Part shown: piece by piece, positions 14,656 to 18,165 of the stretch | Numbering within the stretch: the first letter of the stretch is position 1 | How the letters are laid out: each line of letters starts with the position of its first letter | From: CANHVK01 sp046304235 | GTDB lineage: Bacteria > Bacteroidota > Bacteroidia > Flavobacteriales_D > Crocinitomicaceae | Assembly (NCBI GenBank): GCA_046304235.1 | Contig: JBKCEW010000148.1 | Span: forward strand, 1 to 18,165 | Reading direction: 5' to 3' | Length of the DNA: 18,165 nucleotides | Position numbers and translations under genes: made by a program | Notes under the pieces: model-generated | What the model was told of the DNA's origin: nothing | The model's database searches: none | Seen by the model: only the letters and a program-made list of their open reading frames with translations

Positions 14656-15006
14656 ATGAAGAGAATCTATCATTTATCTACATGTTCAACTTGTAAAAAA
14701 ATCATTCAAGAAATCATTCCATCCTCTGATGTGCAATTGATTGATATAAAGCAAATGAATATCGATGAAGAAACCTTAGATTGGTTGAAGTCTAAAGTAG
14801 GTTCTTACGAGGCTCTGTTTTCAAAACGAGCGATTAAATATCGTGAGCTGGCACCGAATCAAATTCCTGTCAATGATGAAGACTTTAAGCCTTTATTATT
14901 ACAAGAATATACCTTTCTAAAACGTCCATTCGTGATTGATGGAGAAGCAATTGCAATAGGGAATGCAAAATCAGAGGTAGCCAAAGCGATCACTTTTTAC
15001 AAGTAG
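14656..15006 (+). CDS. ArsC/Spx-family thioredoxin-fold protein
   Basis: The 116-residue protein fits the ArsC/Spx family (YffB-like): a CxxC pair Cys10-Ser-Thr-Cys13 in HLSTCSTCKK, a helical insert (about 35-75), and KRPFVIDG (89-96) with the cis-Pro loop. The CxxC redox pair differs from classical ArsC, and the gene is beside mgtE, not an ars operon, so arsenate reduction is not implied. A general thiol or glutathione-dependent reductase role is a guess from the fold. The ATG at 14656 gives the natural N-terminus (MKRIYHLSTC) and overlaps nothing; a TTG three codons upstream would overlap mgtE and is disfavoured. Confidence 0.88.
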   Translation: MKRIYHLSTCSTCKKIIQEIIPSSDVQLIDIKQMNIDEETLDWLKSKVGSYEALFSKRAIKYRELAPNQIPVNDEDFKPLLLQEYTFLKRPFVIDGEAIAIGNAKSEVAKAITFYK

Positions 15007-15041
15007 TCAAATTATTTTATTTTGATATGATAATAATTTGA
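15007..15041. other. Inverted repeat between convergent gene ends
   Basis: A perfect 10-bp AT-rich inverted repeat (TCAAATTATT at 15007-15016, AATAATTTGA at 15032-15041) with a 15-base loop covers the 5-base gap and the last codons of the DUF4249 gene. It could serve as a weak bidirectional terminator, but it lacks a T tract on both strands. Confidence 0.3.
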
Positions 15042-15878
15042 GGATAAACCGGACCATACTCCTAAGGCATTATTTGAGATTAAAGAAACAGGAGTGTTAC
15101 TAGATAAACCGAAAGGATTAGATGAAATGGCAATTTGAGATTCAATCGCTTTCCAATAAGTATATTGAGTTTTATCGATAGAACAAAACTTAACAATTAC
15201 AGAGTCTCCTGTTACAAAATAACGACCATTATCGGTGCTAATTATCGGTGAAAAACTTCTAATTATTTCAAAATTAATTTCCTTTCCATCTGAATCAAAA
15301 TCACTAAAGGTAGAAAGGTAGCAAGGAATAAAATCGGCATCTTTTCCGTATCTTTTTGTATAAATTCTGTAATAATTTGCTTTATTAGCTGGGTCTTTAA
15401 AATTTATTTTTAAAAATTTTTGTTCGGGATTATTTGTAGCATTAAAGTAGTTTAATGTATTTAATGATGTGGTCTCAGAAATAATAGTACTTGATTCATA
15501 TACTTTACCGCTTAATTCTATTTTAAGTGTATATATTTTACCAATCTCACCTTTAATTTCATTTCCTTCATAATAGAAAATGGGATAACGATTATCATTA
15601 TATCTTTTTAGTGTAAGAACTTCAGTTTTCCCTTCTACTGAAACAGAGACTTTTGCATAACTCGCGATATATTCAAGAATATTTGAACTATCAATTTTAT
15701 TGAAGTATGCGCTAGATTTAGTTAAATAAACGAGCGGATATTTATTGGGTTCTATATACCCTTCCACTACAAGTTGTTGATCTGAATGAACCTCATCAAT
15801 TTTTAATTCTTTGGTACAGTTCGTAAAGAAAAGTAATATCAAAATGCAAGACTTAATTATTTGAAAACTGCTCTCCAT
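15012..15878 (-). CDS. DUF4249 domain lipoprotein
   Basis: The 288-residue protein begins with a lipoprotein signal (hydrophobic ILILLFF, then TNC with Cys21 as the lipidation site). It is followed by a strand-rich DUF4249 domain (QQLVVEGYIEPNKYPLVYLTKSSAYF, and KIYTLKIELSGKVYESS). DUF4249 proteins are Bacteroidota envelope lipoproteins usually encoded next to a TonB-dependent receptor; I infer that they form a complex with it, by analogy to SusD-like lipoproteins. The gene overlaps the 3' end of the receptor gene by 22 bases, which argues for translational coupling. The substrate is unknown. The length is somewhat short for the family. Confidence 0.85.
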   Translation of the reverse strand: MESSFQIIKSCILILLFFTNCTKELKIDEVHSDQQLVVEGYIEPNKYPLVYLTKSSAYFNKIDSSNILEYIASYAKVSVSVEGKTEVLTLKRYNDNRYPIFYYEGNEIKGEIGKIYTLKIELSGKVYESSTIISETTSLNTLNYFNATNNPEQKFLKINFKDPANKANYYRIYTKRYGKDADFIPCYLSTFSDFDSDGKEINFEIIRSFSPIISTDNGRYFVTGDSVIVKFCSIDKTQYTYWKAIESQIAISSNPFGLSSNTPVSLISNNALGVWSGLSSNYYHIKIK

Positions 15879-18165
15879 GAAATTGAGGGTAAAATGGTAA
15901 ATAATGAAACTTGTTTCGCTTTAGTTTCAATCGCAAATTTGGATATATCTCCTTTAGTTTCATAATAGATATAAAATGGATTTTGTCGAGCATATGCGTT
16001 AAAAATGGAAAAATTTAAATATTGTTCTGTTTTTGAAGTCTTTTTAATGGAATAATTACATGAAATATCCAGACGATGATAGGGTGGTATACGATATGAA
16101 TTTTTAGGACTATAAGTATTAATTACGTTTCCTTGAAGTATGTATCTCGAAAGAGGAATGGTAAGTGCATTACCAGTTTTAAAAACAAAAACCCCCGAGA
16201 AACTCCATTTGTCATTTAATTCGTAGTTTAAAACTGTTGAAACATCGTGTCTTCTATCGTTTTTCGCATAAAAAGTTCGATTGTTTTCTATCTCTTGAAA
16301 ATTTCGTGTAGATTCTGAGAGCGTATAGCCAATCCAACCTGTCCATTTACCCATATTTTTTTTCATTAAAAATTCAATTCCAATACTTTGACCATTTCCA
16401 AAAAAGAAATTATCGTCGTAATTGTTTTGTAAAGAAATCAAACTTGCTACTCCTTCTTTATATTCTATAAGGTTTACCATATGTTTATAATAAATCTCTG
16501 TACTAAATTGTAGTGTGTCATGAATAAACGAAGTTGAATAACCCAAAGAAATCTGATTACCTTGTTGGGGTTTAATTACTGAACTTGATGGTACCCAAAC
16601 ATCAGTAGGTAATGAAATCGAAGAGACTGGAGCAAGGTGTAAATATTGGTAATTGGTTGAATAGCTTAGATTAAAAATCGATTTTTCTGATTTTTCATAA
16701 AAAAGTTGAAGTCTAGGCTCTGGATTTTGGTATATTTTTATAGTTGAATTAGTTGGATAAATAATTGAATCAGTTACAATTGAATTTTCATTCAATATTA
16801 ATCTTTTGAATGGACCTAATTGTTGAAATAAAGAATACCTAATACCTAAATTGACTTTCCATTTTTCGTTGAATTGAAAGGTTTCATCTACAAATAGATT
16901 ATATTCCATTGAGTTCAGCCTTAAAGCGTTGTTTAGCTTTGTATCATTTGATTCTCCTTGTATACTAAAGTTATTCGGAGATAATTGATGGTGTATAATT
17001 TCAGTTCCAAAATTTAACTTGGCATTACTGAAGTGTTTTAAAGTCCATTCATTTTTAAAAGAAAAATCATTTATCTTGGAATATAAATCAAGGGAGTAAT
17101 TATAAATTTCAGCTCCAAAGCTCATGGAATAATTAACAAATCCAAGTGTTGTATTCGTAGTAAGTTTATCATTTAGTATGCTTTTCCATTTGGAAGAAAT
17201 TAATTTAGTTTGCCAATTTATATTGTTTGAAAATGAATTATTTAAAATTTCATTATAAATAAAATCATCTTTTCCTGTTAACCCTGATATCGTTAATGTG
17301 TTTCGACTATTTAATTTATGATAATATTTGAAGTTAAGATCGTAGAAATAATAATCAGATTGGTAATTCGAATTCGATGAAATCGACTTATTAAAATAAT
17401 CAACATATGTCCTTCTTGCTGCAAATAATAAAGATGATGTATCTTTTTTTATAGGACCATCAATTGAAATATTAGCTGCTAATAAACCGATACCAACTTC
17501 TCCCTTCCATTTCTGGAAATTTCCCGTTTGAGATTGTATATTGATAACAGAAGAGACTCTTCCTCCAAAGTTTGCAGGTATACCACTTTTGTAGATATCA
17601 ACTTTTGAAATAGCATTTGAATTAAAAACGGAGAAAAAACCAAATAAATGAGAAATATTGTAAAGAGATATATCATCATAAGAGATTAAATTTTGGTCAA
17701 TTCCACCTCCTCTTACATAAATCCCATTTCCATCTCCCGAAGATTGAATTCCTGGTAATAATTGAATCGCTTTTATTACGTCATTTTCTCCTAAAAATTT
17801 GGGTATTTTTTTGATTTGATCTTGGCTTAATTGTAAATTTCCAAGATTATTTTTAAATGTTCTTTTAATGATGATTTCTTTAAATTTTTTTGAAGAAAGG
17901 CTAAGCGAATAAATAGAATCAAATTCACTCAATGATGTATATCTAAATAGTAAAGATTTATAATTTTCGCATGCAATGGTTAATACATAATTTGAAGTTG
18001 GTAATTGTGAATCTTCAATACTAAAAGTAAAATTAGTATCAGGTTGAATTTTGACATCATTCACAAAACATTTAGCGTTTTTTATGACGTTATTTGTTTC
18101 TTTATCAATTATTTTCCATTTATGTACAACTTGAGTAAAACTCAAACAAGGCAAAACAATTATAA
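15857..18165 (-). CDS. TonB-dependent outer-membrane receptor (5' end missing)
   Basis: The frame is open to the right edge. The residues nearest the edge (IIVLPCLSFTQVVHKW) look like the end of a Sec signal peptide, so only about 10 N-terminal residues are missing. A TTG at 18154 is inside that signal and is not the start. After it comes a short divergent carboxypeptidase-regulatory-like domain (about residues 12-85). The plug domain follows (about 110-210; GIYVRGGGIDQNLISYDDISLYNISHLFG, IPANFGGRVSS), then a beta barrel ending PSISWRAVFK with the expected near-terminal Phe. These receptors import ligands such as siderophores, vitamin B12 or glycans using TonB energy; the ligand here is unknown. 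It is paired with the DUF4249 lipoprotein. Confidence 0.92.
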   Translation of the reverse strand, partial: IIVLPCLSFTQVVHKWKIIDKETNNVIKNAKCFVNDVKIQPDTNFTFSIEDSQLPTSNYVLTIACENYKSLLFRYTSLSEFDSIYSLSLSSKKFKEIIIKRTFKNNLGNLQLSQDQIKKIPKFLGENDVIKAIQLLPGIQSSGDGNGIYVRGGGIDQNLISYDDISLYNISHLFGFFSVFNSNAISKVDIYKSGIPANFGGRVSSVINIQSQTGNFQKWKGEVGIGLLAANISIDGPIKKDTSSLLFAARRTYVDYFNKSISSNSNYQSDYYFYDLNFKYYHKLNSRNTLTISGLTGKDDFIYNEILNNSFSNNINWQTKLISSKWKSILNDKLTTNTTLGFVNYSMSFGAEIYNYSLDLYSKINDFSFKNEWTLKHFSNAKLNFGTEIIHHQLSPNNFSIQGESNDTKLNNALRLNSMEYNLFVDETFQFNEKWKVNLGIRYSLFQQLGPFKRLILNENSIVTDSIIYPTNSTIKIYQNPEPRLQLFYEKSEKSIFNLSYSTNYQYLHLAPVSSISLPTDVWVPSSSVIKPQQGNQISLGYSTSFIHDTLQFSTEIYYKHMVNLIEYKEGVASLISLQNNYDDNFFFGNGQSIGIEFLMKKNMGKWTGWIGYTLSESTRNFQEIENNRTFYAKNDRRHDVSTVLNYELNDKWSFSGVFVFKTGNALTIPLSRYILQGNVINTYSPKNSYRIPPYHRLDISCNYSIKKTSKTEQYLNFSIFNAYARQNPFYIYYETKGDISKFAIETKAKQVSLFTILPSISWRAVFK

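Noticed and set aside
14656..15006. Arsenate reductase
   Set aside because: There is no ars gene nearby, and the CxxC arrangement and YffB-like features point to a general member of the ArsC/Spx family.
18152..18154. TTG as the start of the TonB-dependent receptor
   Set aside because: The frame stays open to the window edge and the preceding codons encode hydrophobic residues of a signal peptide, so the true start is outside the window.
1..18165. CRISPR array, insertion sequence, prophage or defence island
   Set aside because: No regularly spaced repeats, transposase, integrase, phage structural genes, nuclease or helicase defence genes were seen in any part of the window.

Overview
The window looks like a piece of a low-GC Bacteroidota chromosome, most likely class Flavobacteriia. 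Three things support this. Several genes carry Bacteroidota-type promoters (TAnnTTTG, in the best case with a TTTG element 18 bases upstream). Shine-Dalgarno sequences are essentially absent. Lineage-typical families are present: a type IX secretion (T9SS) sorting domain, a TonB-dependent receptor paired with a DUF4249 lipoprotein, and a MgtE/ArsC-like gene pair. The genus cannot be fixed from this sequence.

Layout. Bases 1-489 (minus) hold the 5' part of an uncharacterised membrane-anchored protein that runs off the left edge and is too truncated to name. A tRNA-Asn with its own promoter and a clear terminator follows. Next is a minus-strand block: a single-stranded-DNA-binding protein, a pirin/nitroreductase pair, and a LuxR-type regulator with a small protein of unknown function. 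From 3972 the plus strand carries queG (epoxyqueuosine reductase), a DUF1800 protein and a DUF1501 T9SS cargo protein as one tight operon. A REP-like palindromic element and an ABC exporter follow. The rest alternates strands: radA (minus), a class D beta-lactamase-like protein (plus), a family 9 glycosyltransferase (minus), mgtE plus an ArsC/Spx-like gene (plus), and a DUF4249/TonB receptor pair (minus) that runs off the right edge.

Functional reading. Most genes are housekeeping: DNA repair (ssb, radA), tRNA modification (queG), magnesium import (mgtE) and envelope glycan synthesis (GT9). The less ordinary content is as follows. The class D beta-lactamase-fold protein has lost three of its four catalytic motifs. 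The LuxR-type regulator's receiver domain has Glu at the phosphorylation site and no acidic pocket. The DUF1501 protein has both a twin-arginine-like signal and a T9SS C-terminal domain, while its operon partner DUF1800 has no signal. Three genes (pirin, radA, GT9) have their -7 promoter element only 3-4 bases before the ATG, implying leaderless or nearly leaderless mRNAs. I see no CRISPR array, insertion sequence, prophage module or obvious new defence system.
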